DNA of 64,000 nucleotides from Paulinella micropora (lineage: Eukaryota > Cercozoa > Imbricatea > Euglyphida > Paulinellidae), in the NCBI GenBank assembly GCA_019918135.1, contig WBZZ01002993.1, positions 83,501 through 147,500 of the forward strand, in the 5' to 3' direction. The position numbers were made by a program, and so were the translations under genes. The notes under the pieces were generated by a model. It was given only the letters and a program-made list of their open reading frames with translations, was not told the origin of the DNA and did not search any database. This document shows positions 19,174-31,255 of this stretch, piece after piece. The first letter of the stretch is position 1. Each line of letters begins with the position of its first letter.

Positions 19174-19382
19174 ATTTGAGGCTGGAAGGGAGGGGGGGTG
19201 TAGTACGATTCTGGCCCCCCTCCCCGCCCCTTTTTTTTCCTTCACCCTTTCGGTATTAAATCGAAGTGAAAGCTAAAGTTTTTAATAAGTACCAGTCGGA
19301 GATATTCTATTAGCCACAGCGTACACAGCTGTGACACGCAAGCGGCGCGCGAGCTTGCAGGCTCTACTCTACTTCTTTTTTA
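19174..19382. other. Intergenic
   Basis: G-rich then AT-rich spacer between the plus-strand fragment and the convergent 3' end of adhesin C. Nothing recognisable. Confidence 0.4.
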
Positions 19383-22300
19383 CTACGCCCAAAACCCCCT
19401 GCACAGTTTAAACTGCAGATACAATCCCCATCCCCCAGTACTGTCCGTACGTTTAGCTGTGACGGTGCTTGAGTAAGGCGGCGAGGCATTGGTAGTAAAA
19501 GTAATCGCGAACTGGTCAGTGTAAGTACCAGATATTCCCTGCATCCAATTATCTCTGTTGACAGTAGTAGGGCACGAGGCGATATAGAGACCGGCGTGAG
19601 GGCCGGTAGTCTGTGAATTTGTGGATGAGGCCCCGATAGCAACGACTATGAGGTCGACAGCCGGCGTCGCTGTGGTCGAGATGCTGGGAGACCTCGTCGG
19701 CGTGGGCGTTATGGAGGGCGTCACAGACATCGTGGGCGTCATGGACATAGTAGGCGTCGGCGTGACTGGGATGCACACCGGCGCGGTCAGCGTGAGCCTG
19801 AGGTCGCCCAGGCCCGCCGAGGCAACACACGTTGGTGTACCCGTGACAGAAGCCCAGCTTTGGCCGAGGACGAAGCGGTACGCGTTGTAGCCGGACGTCG
19901 GGGTCAGGCTAATTGCGCGTTCCTGCCCGGCGGTCCACCCCGTCCAGCTGCCGCCCGTAGCCAGAAAGATCCAGTTGCTGCCACGGTCGGTCGAGCCGAG
20001 GACGTGTAACGTGTCCACGGCCCAAACCTCCGTGCAGCCAGTTGCGATATTGCAGGCGCGGGCACCGTAAGCAATCGTGCGCTGGCCAGCAACGACCCCG
20101 ACCGACCACAAGGCCGCGAGAGCCCCGTCCGACTTGGTTATTTGCACGTAATCTCCTCCATAGGTTAGCGTCGTGGTTGTGCCAGCATAGGGACCTGAGC
20201 AAACGGAGCCTACCTTGTTATATATATTGTAGTACGAAGTAACAGAGGAAACAGAGTCCCAGAGCGTGAGGAAATTTCCGTCCGCGGCGTCGCTGGCGCT
20301 GCCGACGCTTGCGCTGCTGACGGTGACTGTCCAGCCCAACAGGCCGCCGGGCGACGTGAGCTGCCTTTGGTTGAGGTAGCCCGAGTTGCACGTGCAGTAG
20401 AAGGAGCCGTACGTGTTGGTGCAGACGCCGTTGGTGGTGCAGCCGCCGTTGTTGGCGAGGGCGCACTCGTTGACGTCGGGCGACGCCGTCCGTGATGGCG
20501 TCACGGACCGCGTCACAGAGATCGTAGCGGACGGCGTCACAGATACCGTGGTGGATGGCGTCACCGACGGCGTCACAGATACCGTAGCGGAGAGCGTCAC
20601 GGACGGCGTCGGGGACGCGGGGACACACACCGGCGCTTCTACCGTGATCCTGACGTCGCCCAAGCGCGAGTTTGAAGGACACGTCGAACCAGGAGAATAA
20701 AAGATCCAGTGTTTATAAACCATGAAGCGATATGCGGTGTAGCCCGACGACGGGGCCAAGGTCACGGTCTGCTGCTGCCCCGCTGTCCAGCTCGACCAAC
20801 CGCTGCCTGTTGCCAGCAGAGTCCAGCCGGTGTTGCTGGCGGGGTTGTTCGACCCATAGACCTGCAAGGTTTCAACAGCCGAAATCTCCGGACACCCCTC
20901 TATAGACGTGCAAGAGCTAACGCCGTTAGCAAGCGTGCGCAGGAAAGAAACGGCCCCAACCGACCACAACCTTGCGGGAACGTTGTCGGACTTGGTTATC
21001 TGTACGTAAGCCCCGTATATTGTATTTGTCACTGGCCCAGCGCCAGCTGTACTGGAGCAGACGCCGCCTGTTTTTACAAATGAATAGCTCGAACCGCTAC
21101 TAACCCACGAAGTGAGGTTGTTGCCGTCCGTGGCGTCGCTCGCGCTGCCGCCGGTGACGCTGACGGTCCAGCCGAACAGGCCGCCGGGCGACGTCAGTTG
21201 CGTTTGGTTTAAGTAGCCCGAGTTGCACGTGCAGTAGAAGGAGCCGTACGTGTTGGTGCAGACGCCGTTGGCGGTGCAGCCGCCGTTGTCGCCCAGGGCG
21301 CACTCGTTGACGTCGGGCGACGCGGACGGTGTCACAGAAGCGGATGGCGTCACAGATATCGTCGCAGAAGCGGATGGCGTCACAGATATCGTCGCAGAAG
21401 CGGATGGCGTCACAGATATCGTCGCAGAAGCGGATGGCGTCCTGGAGTCTGACTGCGTGGGTGTGGCGGTCGGCGACGCGCTGGTCGACCTGGACGCCGT
21501 GGAGGTTGCAGTGGCGGATGCAGTTGGTGTCACCGTAATGGTGGGCGTGACGGATGCAGTTGGTGTCACCGTAATAGACGGCGTGACGGACGCCGTGGCG
21601 GACGCCGTGGCGGATGCAGTGGAGGTTGCCGTGGTGGATGCGGTCGGTGTCACCGTAATGGCAGGCGTGACGGACACAGTGGCGGTCAGCGACACCGAAG
21701 CGGTCGGCGAGGAGCCGATGCTCCGTGACGCGGCCGGGATCGTCGACACTGACGCGGTCACCGACACGGTAGGCGACACTGTCACCGACCCGGTCGGCGA
21801 CACGGTTGGCGACACTGTCACCGACACTGTCACCGACCCGGTCGGCGTGACGGATGCCGTGGCGGATGCAGTGGAGGTTGCCGTGGTGGATGCGGTCGGT
21901 GTCACCGTAATGGTAGGCGTGACGGACGCAGTGGCGGTCAGCGACGCGGCTGGGGTCGACGACACTGACGCGGTCACCGACACGGTAGGCGACACTCACT
22001 GAAACCGTCGGCGACACGGTCGGCGACACTGTCACCGACACGGCGGGTGACCCGGAAACGCTCGGGGTAGCCGACAACGTCGAACAGAAAAAGCTACCCG
22101 CGGTGTTGACGCATTGCCCAGCGCAGTTGTGTACTTGGGTGGTTACGCACTCGTCCACGTCGCCGCACGGCGCCGGCAGCAGCGTGGCGCGCACGTAGCC
22201 CCAGCCCGCCTGCGTGCCGCACTCAGCGCCGGTGCTCCAGTACTGGTAGTTCCTGGTGACAATCACGCGGAAGAATCTGTAGTACTTCCGGCCGCCCACC

Positions 22301-23988
22301 AGGTCCCAAGACCGTTCCTGTGACGGAGACCACGACGTCCAATCCGTCGGGTTGCGGCCTACCAGCGCCCAGGCCACGCCGTCGTTGGAGCCCACGACCG
22401 TCACTTGCGCGGCGCTCAAGGTCTTGTACGTCCAGTCGCCCCACACCTCGGCCGACGCGGCCACCGCCACCCTTGTCAGCGCCGCGGGCGCTGGCCCGGG
22501 CGACGCCAGCTGCACCCAGGCGCCCCGGTACACTACGCCGCCCGCCGTGGTCACCGCGGACGTGGACGTGCTGGCCGAACTGCAGACGTACGGCGTAAGC
22601 TTCGTCGTGTCGTACAGGGCGCCGGCGTCGCTCTCCCAGATGCCGGACGCGTCGGCCGCGAGCGGCGTGCCGGCGGCGGTGCCCGACGTAGTCACCAGCC
22701 AGCCCGCCAGCCCCGCGGGTTCCACCGGCGAGAACGGGCCGGCGTTGGTGGGCGCGTAGCCCGCGGCGCAGCCGCACTCGTACGAGCCGTACGGGTTCGT
22801 GCACAGCGCGCCGGGCCCGCACACCAGCTCCACGCCGTCCGCACACTCGTTGACGTCCGGCGAGCCAGAGGGGCTCTGGCTCGGAGAGGCGGTCGCGGAC
22901 GGTGACACAGTCACCGACGCGGTCGGAGTCTTCGAGCTTGACGCCGTCAAGGACGCCGACGGCGTCCGCGTGACGGAGGCGGTCAGCGACGCCGAAGCGC
23001 TCAGCGACGAGTTCACGCTCCGCGACACGGTCGCGGACGGTGACGCGGACCCGGACACTGACGCGGACCGAGTCACCGTCGAGGTCGGCGTCGCGGACGG
23101 CACCCACACGGCGCACTCGGCACTTGTGCGCTGGATCAGGCACGCGTCGTACGTCGTGCTCAGCAGCTCCGCGGGCGCGCCGTCCGTGAACTGCCGGGCG
23201 TCGCGCAAGCTAATCAGCCGCCAACTCGACAGGTCGGCCCGCAGCGCGGACTGCGCGAACACCGCGGTCGCCTCCCACACGCCCGTCACGTTCCAGCGCT
23301 CCAGGCCCCAGATGGTTGTTACGTTTGTGCCGTTGAACAGGTACGAGATGTCCCGCACGCGCGACAGGTCCCAGCCGCTGACGTTGGAGAACACGAGCTT
23401 CGGCGAGTTCGCGAACGCGCCGCGCAGCACTAGCGCGGAGCGCGTGTCCAGCCCCGACACGTCAAAGGAGGCGTCCCCGAGCCAGGCGAAGCTGAATTCG
23501 AAGCTCGTCACCTGCGACGTGTCAAGGGCCGACAGCGGAGGCAACGACTGCAGCTGCGTCTCGCCGTAGAAGTGGTAGCCGCTGCTAGTGTCCAGCCGCA
23601 GCCCGCCCCACTGCGAGATTGCGAGCAGCGCGACCTCCTCGTCCGCCTGCTGCGCGCGCCACGCCGGCGTCATGGCCCAGCCCGGCACCACGCCTTCCAC
23701 CGCTATTGTAAACACGCCCGCGCTGGCAAACACGTGCGTGCACGGGCTGCTGGTTGTACAAGCTTGTGGCGGCGTGCCGTCGCCCCAGTCTACCAGCCAT
23801 TTTGGCTCGTCTTGCGCCAATTGCCGGCGGCGTGCGACAACCGCTGTCGAGCCCGCGGCCGGCAGCGTCCACACCGCGCCGGCGGCGCGGATGGACAGCT
23901 CGAGCAACAGGTCCGTCGGTTCCGGCGCGCGCCAGGCGCAGTCCGCCAAGGACACCACCGTCAACGCCAGCGCTAAGCAAGCGTTCAT
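19383..23988 (-). CDS. Surface adhesin C: PKD, DUF285, EGF and discoidin-like modules on Ser/Thr stalks
   Basis: About 1,535 residues from ATG 23988, with one frame change near 22000 inside a stalk (adding or losing a base restores the Ser/Val/Thr/Pro repeat). Order: signal peptide (ACLALALTVVSLADCAW), PKD-like domain (LVDWGDGTPPQAC, CTHVFASAGVFTIAVEG), DUF285-like repeats (LDTSQVTSFEFSFAWLG, GWDLSRVRDISYLFNG), Ser/Thr/Pro stalk, EGF-like (DVNECADGVELVCGPGALC), discoidin/F5-8C-like (YKTLSAAQVTVVGSNDGVAW), a second calcium-binding-type EGF, a long stalk, then two further EGF plus discoidin-like pairs separated by stalks, and a C-terminal ~90-residue domain. DxNEC and C-x-C-x-x-G-Y fit cbEGF. 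No C-terminal membrane span is visible, so it may be a fibre or secreted. Tandem paralog of adhesin D. Confidence 0.75.
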
Positions 23989-24551
23989 CGTCGTCTAGAG
24001 AGGGACAGAAAAGGAAGGATGTGCGTCTCCTTCCTTTTTTTTGGTCGTGATGCTGACAAGTGTCGAGATTTTCCTTTTCTAGTTTAATATTTTTTTTTTA
24101 AAAAGTTCTTCCCGTTTCAAGATACAGAACAGCAAAAAAATGTTCTGTAACTTGGGTTTTTTTCGGGGGGGGGGTGGGTGTGGGAAACGGCGGGGAGGGA
24201 AGCAGGAGAGAGAGAGAGAGAGGAGGGAAGAAGGAGAGAAAGGAAGGCGAGGACCAAAAAAAAGTCAGCAAATTGTCATTACATTCTTTTGTTTGGGTTG
24301 CCGGCACGAGAGTAGGGGGGGCCCGCCTGTTTTCAATTTTTCTCTGTAAATACTGGAGAGGGAGACGGGGAGCGGAGGGGGGGGGTTCCAGCAGCGGGCC
24401 AAGTGCGCAGGAGTTACTGTTGGTCTGATTTTTTTTGCTACCTCGCTCTGGTACGTTTCCGACCACACCCCCCCCTCGCTACATTTGTTTTCTTCCATCA
24501 TCGGAGGCACGTTGGAAGTGTCTTGTCTTGTTTGACCGGCTAGGTGACTTC
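23989..24551. other. Intergenic between adhesins C and D
   Basis: About 560 bp with G9 and GA-repeats (GAGAGAGAGAGAG near 24207), and T/A runs. No gene; presumably the promoter of C and 3' region of D. Confidence 0.5.
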
Positions 24552-27468
24552 TTAAATGCACGCCGGCACGTCCAGCGTGACGCGCACGTCGCCCAGCGTC
24601 ACTGATGACGGGTAGGAAAGGCCACCTGCATTAAACTTGTAGTAGTTGCGCAGAGCCACCAAGCGGTACGCGTTGTAGGCTTGGGGCAGGTTCAGGGTCA
24701 GGGTCTGGGTCGTGCCCCACAACCAGCCGCTCCACGTGCCGCTCGAAGCTAGGTAAGTCCAGCTGTTGCCCAGGTCGCTGGAACCCAGGACCGCCAGCTC
24801 CGAGACCGCCTGGTAGACCGGGCAGCCGGACCCCCCGAAAGGGCAGGTGCCTAGGCCGGGAGGGGTATAAGTATTACTGGTGGCGGTTACGGCCACCGAC
24901 AGGAGCGGTGCGAAGCTGCCGACCGACTGCGTGAACGTGACGTAGGCGCCCGCATAATTGTTCCCGTCAGCTACAGTCAGTGGCGAGGAGGCAGTATTGG
25001 TGCAGGTAGAGCCGACCAAGGTAGTACCGTATTGTCCAGAGCTTGAGCTCCAAAGTGGTGGCAGAGCCGTCGGCCACGACGTTTGCGGAGCCGGAGCTCG
25101 AGCCACTGACGCTCACCGTCCAGCCGTACAGTCCGCCGGGCGATGTGAGAACCTTGGCGCCGGCTTGAACGTAGCCTGCATTGCACGTACAATAGAAAGA
25201 ACCCGGGGTGTTAGTGCAGACCCCGTTGGCGCCACAGCCCCCGTTGTCGGGGCGGCTGCACTCATTGATGTCGGGGGACGGCGTGACCGAAACGGTTAGC
25301 GTCACACTGCCGGTGAGCGAGGTCGTGGGGCTGTTGGTGGGCGTGTTGCTGCGGCTGGAGTACAGCGACTCCGTCGCCGACGGCGTCGGCGACTGTGTCG
25401 GCGTGAGGCTGACGGTAGGCGAACGCGTGGTGGCGGAGGCGGTGAGGCTGGGGCTGGACGTCGGGGTCGCGCTGGCGCTGCGGGTCGGGCTGGGGGTCGG
25501 GGTGTTGGTCAGCGAAAGGCTCGGCGACTGGCTGGGCAGCACACACATCGGCACGTCCAGCGTGACCCGGAGGTCGCCGAGAACGGCGGCGGAGCTGCAC
25601 ATAAAGTTGTAGATCGAGTACCAATGGAAATTGCGCAGGACGACGAAGCGGTACGCGTTGTAACTAGCGGCGAGATCTAGGGCTAGTGTTTTGGTCTGCT
25701 CGGGGGCCCAGCCGCTCCACTGTCTCGCAGCCAGATAATTCCAGTCTGTGCCGCCGTTGCTAGAGCCCAGGACTACCAGCTCCGAAACAGCGGAGTGGGA
25801 CGGGCAGCCCGCGCTGTCGGCACAGCCGCCCTGCCCGGAAGGAGTGATAAGCGCCGGGGTGCTGATCACACTAACAGAGAACAGCCGCGCTGGGCTGCCC
25901 CAGGCCTGGTTGAAGTCAATATAAGCCCCTGCGTAGCTGGCCCCGTTGGCGGCCACGGTGACCGGCGCGAGAATGCTGGCCGGGAAATTACAAAACCCGT
26001 TACTGTCGCTGGTGGACTGGCCGTAGTTGCTACCACTGTTCCAGAGCGTAGAGGCCAGGCCGTCCGTAGCATTGCCCGCTTTCTGTGCTGAGGCCGCCCC
26101 GCTAACCAGGACCTGCCAGTCGTACAGGTAGTCGGGCGACGTCAATTCCTGGGCGCCGGCCCGAACGTAACCGGGCGCGCACGTGCAGGAAGTGCCGTTT
26201 GGCGTAATGCTGCAAACCCCGTTGGGCCCACAGCCCCCGTTGTTGGGGCGGCCGCACTCGTTGGGTGACGCTGAGGAAGTTAGGCTGCGCGACACGGTGG
26301 GCGACACGGTGGGCGACACGGTGGGCGACACGGTGGGCGACACGGTGGGCGACGCTGTAGCAGTAGCAAGTGTGGCGGACGCCGCGGTGGTCAGCGAGGC
26401 GGTCAGCGAGGCGGTCAGCGAGTAGGTGGTTGACGCCGTGGCAGACGCGGTCGGGGTGTTGGGGCTTGAGGCAGTCAAGGACCGCGTGACGGAGGCGGTC
26501 AGCGACGAGCCCACGCTCCGCGACGCGGTCACAGACGGTGACGCGGACCCGGACACTGACGCGGACCGCGTCCCGGACGGCGCCCACACGGCGCACTCGG
26601 CACTTGCGCGCCGGCTCAGGCACGCGCTGTGCGTCGTGCGCAGCAGCTCTGCGGGCGCGCCGTCCAGCAACTGCCGGGCGTCGCGCAAGCTATTCAGTTG
26701 CCACTGCGACAGGTCGGCCAGCACCGCCGACTGCGCGAACACCGCGGTCGCCTCCGATACGCCGGACACGTTCCAGCGCTCGAGGCCCCGAATATCGATT
26801 GCCTGCGTGCCGTTGAACAGGTACGAGATGTCGCGCGCGCGCGACAGGTCCCAGCCGCTCACGTTGGAAAATTGGAGCTTGGGCGAGTTCGCGAACGCGC
26901 CGCGCAGCACTAGCGCAGAACGCGTGTCCAGCACCGAAACATCGAACGTAGCGGCCACGAGCCCAGCGAAGCTGTACTCGAAGCTCGTCACGTACGACGT
27001 GTCAAGGGCCGACAGCGGCTGCGCTGAAGTCAACTGCCATTCGCCGTAGAAGTGGTAGCCGCTGCTAGCGTTTAGTTGCAAACCGTCCCACTGTAAAATC
27101 ACTAGCAGCGCGACCTCGTCCGCCTGCTGCGCGCGCCATTCCGGCGTCATGGTCCAGCCCGGCACCGTGCCTTCCACTGCTATTGTAAACACGCCCGCGC
27201 TGGCAAACACGTGCGTGCACGGGCTGCTGGTTGTACAAGCTTGTGGCGGCGTGCCGTCACCCCAGTCTACTAGCCATTTTGGCTCGTCTTGCGCCAATAG
27301 CCGGCGGCGTGCGACAATTGCTGTCGAGCCCGCGGCCGGCAGCGTCCACACCGCGCCGGCGGCGCCGACGGACAGCTCGAGCAACAGGTCCGTCGGTTCC
27401 GGCGCGCGCCAGGCGCAGTCCGCCAAGGACACCACCGTCAACGCCAGCGCTAGTAAGCAAGCGTTCAT
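24552..27468 (-). CDS. Surface adhesin D: paralog of C with fewer modules
   Basis: About 970 residues from ATG 27468. The signal peptide, PKD-like domain and DUF285 region are nearly identical to adhesin C at DNA and protein level, then a stalk (SPTVSPTVSPTVS), EGF-like (NECGRPNNGGCGPNGVC), discoidin-like (VVLGSSNGGTDWNYLAA), stalk, EGF (NECSRPDNGGCGANGVC) and a final discoidin-like module ending at TAA 24552. The frame shifts once near 25055 in a TTT run within the last discoidin module; the homologous module in the same gene shows what should follow (TLWSSSS). The strong 5' identity with C and divergence of the 3' modules suggest tandem duplication followed by module shuffling. Confidence 0.75.
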
Positions 27469-27941
27469 CGTCGTCTAGCTAGTAGGGAGAAACAAAGTGA
27501 TATTGCAACGGACTGGCGTTGCCGGTCGAAGGCTTTCCCTTTTTTGCGGGTTTTAAAGATTGGAGATAGTCCCGTTTTTCCAGAGACAGCAAGCAAAAAC
27601 AAAACCAAAAAAAACTTGAGAGAGAGAGAGGGTGTGTAGTTGGGGGGGGGGGGGGGAGAGAGGGGGGACGCGGGGAGGGGGGGGGGGGGGTTTCTCTCGT
27701 GTCTAAAGGGTGCTGCGCAAGAGAGTGGGGGAGGGGGGCCGACAGCGACTGGTACACAGGGTGGTGGGTGGGGGGCCGCGCGCACGGCCGCGGGGACAGG
27801 AAAGAAACGGTCGTGTGTGTGGGGGGTGGGGGCCGCGAAAGAGTTGTGGCAGGGCGGGGGGGGGGGGGGGGAGAAAGAAAGCCGGGTGCCAAAAAAAAAC
27901 AACCAGACAAAAAGAGAAACACGCGCGTCCGTGCGCCAAAG
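27469..27941. other. Divergent intergenic with poly-G tracts
   Basis: Separates adhesin D from the plus-strand gene at 27942. It holds G13-G15 runs near 27641, 27677 and 27859 and an A9 run, and matches the leader of the truncated duplicate at 13370-13600. No gene seen. Confidence 0.5.
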
Positions 27942-28316
27942 ATGTCTGACCAATGTAACTACAAGGGCAGGTACCAACGGCGGCAATCTTTCCTGCAACT
28001 GCAACAAGACGAGGACGTCAAGGGGCTGCTACGCGCACGCGCTGACCTGCTGGTGAAGAGATTGCAAGGCTGCCCGGGCGCCGCCGGACATGCCAGGGCC
28101 GCGCAGGAGCTCTTGGAAGAAATGATGCTGTGCTTGGAAGGGGCGCTGCTCGTCTCGGCCGAGTGCGAAGAGGCACTGCACGAGGTGAGGGAGGCCACGT
28201 GGATTCGCTTCGAGCGGTGCGCGGAAGATTCTTGCAATGACCTCCTGCGCGCGGGCACCGGCTGCCTTTGCTGGCGCGAACGCACAGTTGCGTGGAAGGG
28301 CCCCGCTAAAGCTTGA
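27942..28316 (+). CDS. Small helical protein, unknown
   Basis: 124 residues from ATG 27942 (start chosen because the open frame upstream is poly-Gly low complexity, and because the homologous block begins here). It is strongly helical and charged: YQRRQSFLQLQQDEDVKGLL, AQELLEEMMLCLEGALL, CEEALHEVREATWIRFERC, with seven cysteines. A truncated copy lies at 13604-13790. No family recognised. Confidence 0.6.
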   Translation: MSDQCNYKGRYQRRQSFLQLQQDEDVKGLLRARADLLVKRLQGCPGAAGHARAAQELLEEMMLCLEGALLVSAECEEALHEVREATWIRFERCAEDSCNDLLRAGTGCLCWRERTVAWKGPAKA

Positions 28317-28560
28317 CAAAAAAACGCCGGGAGTGAATTGTCCGCCTTTCGTGTGCCACGCGTGTTACCTTTTTTTTGTTGTACTCATCACCATCACCTC
28401 CCCCCCCCGCTCCCTTTCTTTTCGGTATGTAGATTAAAAAAAAGATTCATCTAGTCAACCGCAGAAAAAAACCAAGTCCGGTTAAGCTTTCAAAGTTACA
28501 CGATTGGTTGGTCCTTGCTTTCTTTTTAATACAAGTTGTGCCAAAAAAAGGTTCCTTGGC

Positions 28561-29050
28561 TTATTTGCTTAAGTTGGCCTCAGCCTCGCGGACCTGCCTC
28601 CGGGCTTCCTTGATTAGTTCCCTAAGTTCCTTAGCGTGGCTTTCGGCCTCCTTGAGCTGCCTGGAATTGAGGTCCAAGATCTCTTGCAAATCTTGGATGT
28701 TTCTTTGGGTGCAGAAGACCGCCGCCTAAAAAGAATCAATCGATCCAAGACAACTACAGCAAAAAGATATACGAACTGTGTAGCAACAGTACCTCATATG
28801 GGCTCAGAAAGGCCTTGGGTCCCAGGCGCTGCCCTATGTCGGCCTTGGTTTTGGTCCAAGGAGCGCCGCGATTGGCCGCCGTGATGATGTCGTGCAGCAC
28901 GGCGGCCAGTTGCTCGTGGCCCATGGTCTCTTGGTTACGCTCAGCTTTCAATTTGTCTATGGCCCGGTCCAGTGCGTCCATTTCTTGGAAGCCCCAGGAG
29001 TCCGTGCCAACCGTCTGCTGCGCCTCTGTGGAAACTCTCCCATCAACCAT
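28561..29050 (-). CDS. Coiled-coil protein with one intron
   Basis: Exon 1 is 29050-28793 (86 codons from ATG 29050) and exon 2 is 28725-28561 (54 codons plus TAA), 140 residues in all. Exon 1 contains LDRAIDKLKAERNQETMGHE; exon 2 is a near-perfect coiled coil with heptad Leu/Ile (IQDLQEILDLNSRQLKEAES, ELRELIKEARRQVREAEANL). Without splicing, exon 1 runs only 12 codons past the junction and exon 2 has no ATG of its own. It could be a structural or oligomerising protein; the function is unknown. Confidence 0.65.
28726..28792 (-). other. Predicted spliceosomal intron, 67 nt
   Basis: On the - strand the donor is ATATGAG|GTACTG and the acceptor GATTCTTTTTAG|GCGG. Phase 0; removal joins two coherent coding halves. 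Confidence 0.65.
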
Positions 29051-29498
29051 TCCCGCTGCGTATCAAAACAAACGAGAGAGAGAGAGACAGCTGTGTTTCG
29101 GAGACAAAATGCGATTTTTTATGTCAAGGTGGCAAAAGAATGAAGACGTCGTCGGTGCGCCCGGCCCCCCCCCCCCTCCCTCCCTTGGCCTGTGCGCAGG
29201 CAAAGTGTGGGGGGGGGGGGGCCGGGCGCACAGGCCTTGCCGGGAAAGAGAAAGCGGGGGAGGGATGGGGAGCCCGTGACCAACTGCTTGTAAAAAGGCT
29301 CCACTAAAAAAAATCTGTCCCCCAAAAAAATGGCAAAAGTTTAATCCGCGGCAGAGCCATCCCTCCCCCCCGCTCTCTCTCTCTCTCCACTTCCCCAAAC
29401 ACCGCTCTTGCCCCTCTGTCTAGCAAAGAAACTTTTTCTTTGCAGTTGGTCTTTCTTTTTTTTTCGTCGTGTACCAGCCCTCTTCCACAACCCCACGC
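29051..29498. other. Intergenic
   Basis: GA/CT repeats, C11 near 29167, G14 near 29209 and T-rich blocks. No gene seen. Confidence 0.45.
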
Positions 29499-31052
29499 TT
29501 AGAGCCGGCGCGGCCCGGCGTTCAAATTAGCTTTCCAGTACGTGTCAATGTAGTTCGAATCAACCAGAAGGCCAAAGGGCTTCTGCGGGTCCTCTGGTCT
29601 TGTTAGGGCCTCCTTAAGCGCAGTGTTTTCTTCCAGCATAGCGAGCAGGTGCGCGTGCGCCGAAAACGCCAGCTCGTCGCACCAGGTCCGGGGCCGTGCG
29701 CCCACACGCGTGCGGGCCTTTATATAGCTTTGCCAGCCGTCTTCTTTGCGCAGGAACTCGCTACGCCCCACGGTCGTCTCGTACCAAGCGTCCAGCGCGT
29801 TCCTTAAAAGACGGTGCTTGCTGCCGTGATTTTTCATGATCCGATTAAGCGCGTGGTACACGTACACGCACTCGTTATACGCGACGTGCACAAACGGCTT
29901 CTCTGGGTAACGCAGGTCAGGGTGCTTGCCGCACCAAATATCCGCCGTCAGCGCGCGGTTCTGCAGCAGCAGGCGTTCTAGGCAAGGGCGCATCCCCGCC
30001 CGGAACGCCCACTTGTCCAGCCTCGGAAGCAGATCCAGCGCCGCGCCCAGATGTTCCTCGTCCTTACTCTCGATGGCGGACAGCATCGTCCGCACCAAAG
30101 AATCACATTCTTGCGTGCGCTGGCCGCTCTTACCTACGAGCCTCTCGTACGTGTTGCAGACGAGCAGCAGGTAGTGCAGCAGGCCGAGTTTTCTTGGGGT
30201 TTCTGCCGGCCTGTCCGCCGGTAGCAGGACGTCACTGTTACTAATGGCGTAAAAGTTAGGGTTCGCGGCGGCGACGACCTGCCCCTTGTTGTTGAGCTGC
30301 AGGACCTCACGTTCCAGGCCCAACACCAAGAAATGCCCCTCGCTCTTGGAATGGGCGCACGACCGGACAAAGATCGCGTAGGGTGATATGCAGGACCACA
30401 CGTAGTACTCCCCCGTGCCAGGCCTTGCCAGCAGTGTCGGGATGCTTGCTACCTGCTTGTACAGCTGCTGGACCAACTGTGTGTGATCAACTCTAGCCTT
30501 GAGCCAAGACAAGAGGTTCGTTGATCCGTAGTGCTCCGTTTCCTGCAACAGGAGCACGTGCGAGGGGCTCCACGCGGTAATCTTCTGCAGAACGGACGCG
30601 ATGACCGCGAGGACCGATGCTTTAGCCTTGTCATAGACCGCCTCCGGGACGTCGTTCGCCGCTTTGTACTCGGACCGCTCGATTATGTTTTGCAGAGTCC
30701 GTAGGAGCTCCCGGGTCCCCGCGCCCAGTTCCTGGCCCCCGCCGCTTCTCAACCGCCAAGCGAAATTGTAGGTGCGTGGCACGGCTGGTGGCAGTTTTTG
30801 GGCCTCTCGCGCCTGCCGCTCCAGCACGCCATTCAGGCTAGCAACTGCGGCACCACCTGCCGCCACGCTGTAAAAACGGAGGCCAAAGGCCCTGTTTGCT
30901 TTTTCGTCGACTAAGAGCAGGTGCTGCCGCGTCACGTGGACTTCAGCGGTGCACTTGGCCTGGTTAAATCGTGTAGTTATTGCTGTTAGCAGCGCCTCAA
31001 AGCCGGTTGATGCCGTGCCTGGCTCTGTTACGACCTTAGACCACTTACTCAT
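29499..31052 (-). CDS. Large unknown protein
   Basis: 517 residues in one unbroken frame from ATG 31052 (MSKWSKVV); the frame upstream lacks a better start. It looks globular: no signal peptide or membrane span, alternating helices and strands, with motifs such as LLLVDEKANRAFGLRFYSVA, WSPSHVLLLQETEHYGSTN, EYYVWSCISPYAIFVRSCAH and FVHVAYNECVYVYHALNRIM. I recognise no family. It lies immediately downstream of the Skp1 homolog on the same strand, 200 bp away, but no cullin features are evident. Confidence 0.65.
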   Translation of the reverse strand: MSKWSKVVTEPGTASTGFEALLTAITTRFNQAKCTAEVHVTRQHLLLVDEKANRAFGLRFYSVAAGGAAVASLNGVLERQAREAQKLPPAVPRTYNFAWRLRSGGGQELGAGTRELLRTLQNIIERSEYKAANDVPEAVYDKAKASVLAVIASVLQKITAWSPSHVLLLQETEHYGSTNLLSWLKARVDHTQLVQQLYKQVASIPTLLARPGTGEYYVWSCISPYAIFVRSCAHSKSEGHFLVLGLEREVLQLNNKGQVVAAANPNFYAISNSDVLLPADRPAETPRKLGLLHYLLLVCNTYERLVGKSGQRTQECDSLVRTMLSAIESKDEEHLGAALDLLPRLDKWAFRAGMRPCLERLLLQNRALTADIWCGKHPDLRYPEKPFVHVAYNECVYVYHALNRIMKNHGSKHRLLRNALDAWYETTVGRSEFLRKEDGWQSYIKARTRVGARPRTWCDELAFSAHAHLLAMLEENTALKEALTRPEDPQKPFGLLVDSNYIDTYWKANLNAGPRRL

Positions 31053-31255
31053 GGGCAAAAGCCGGGAAAACACACAAGAGCTACGGACTTTGTTATTAGG
31101 CTTTTTAATGCTTGAGAAAGAGAGAGATAGCAACAGACATTTCCCCCCCTCCCCTTACCTTGTCCCGCGCCTTTCCCGAGCCCCCCCCCCTCCCGATTTT
31201 TCATTGTGCCCGTCCGGAACGAAGGGGGAACAGTGCTGCGGAAATGGGCGCGGCA

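Noticed and set aside
29499-31052. Cullin next to Skp1
   Set aside because: No cullin repeat or cullin-homology motifs are visible in this protein.
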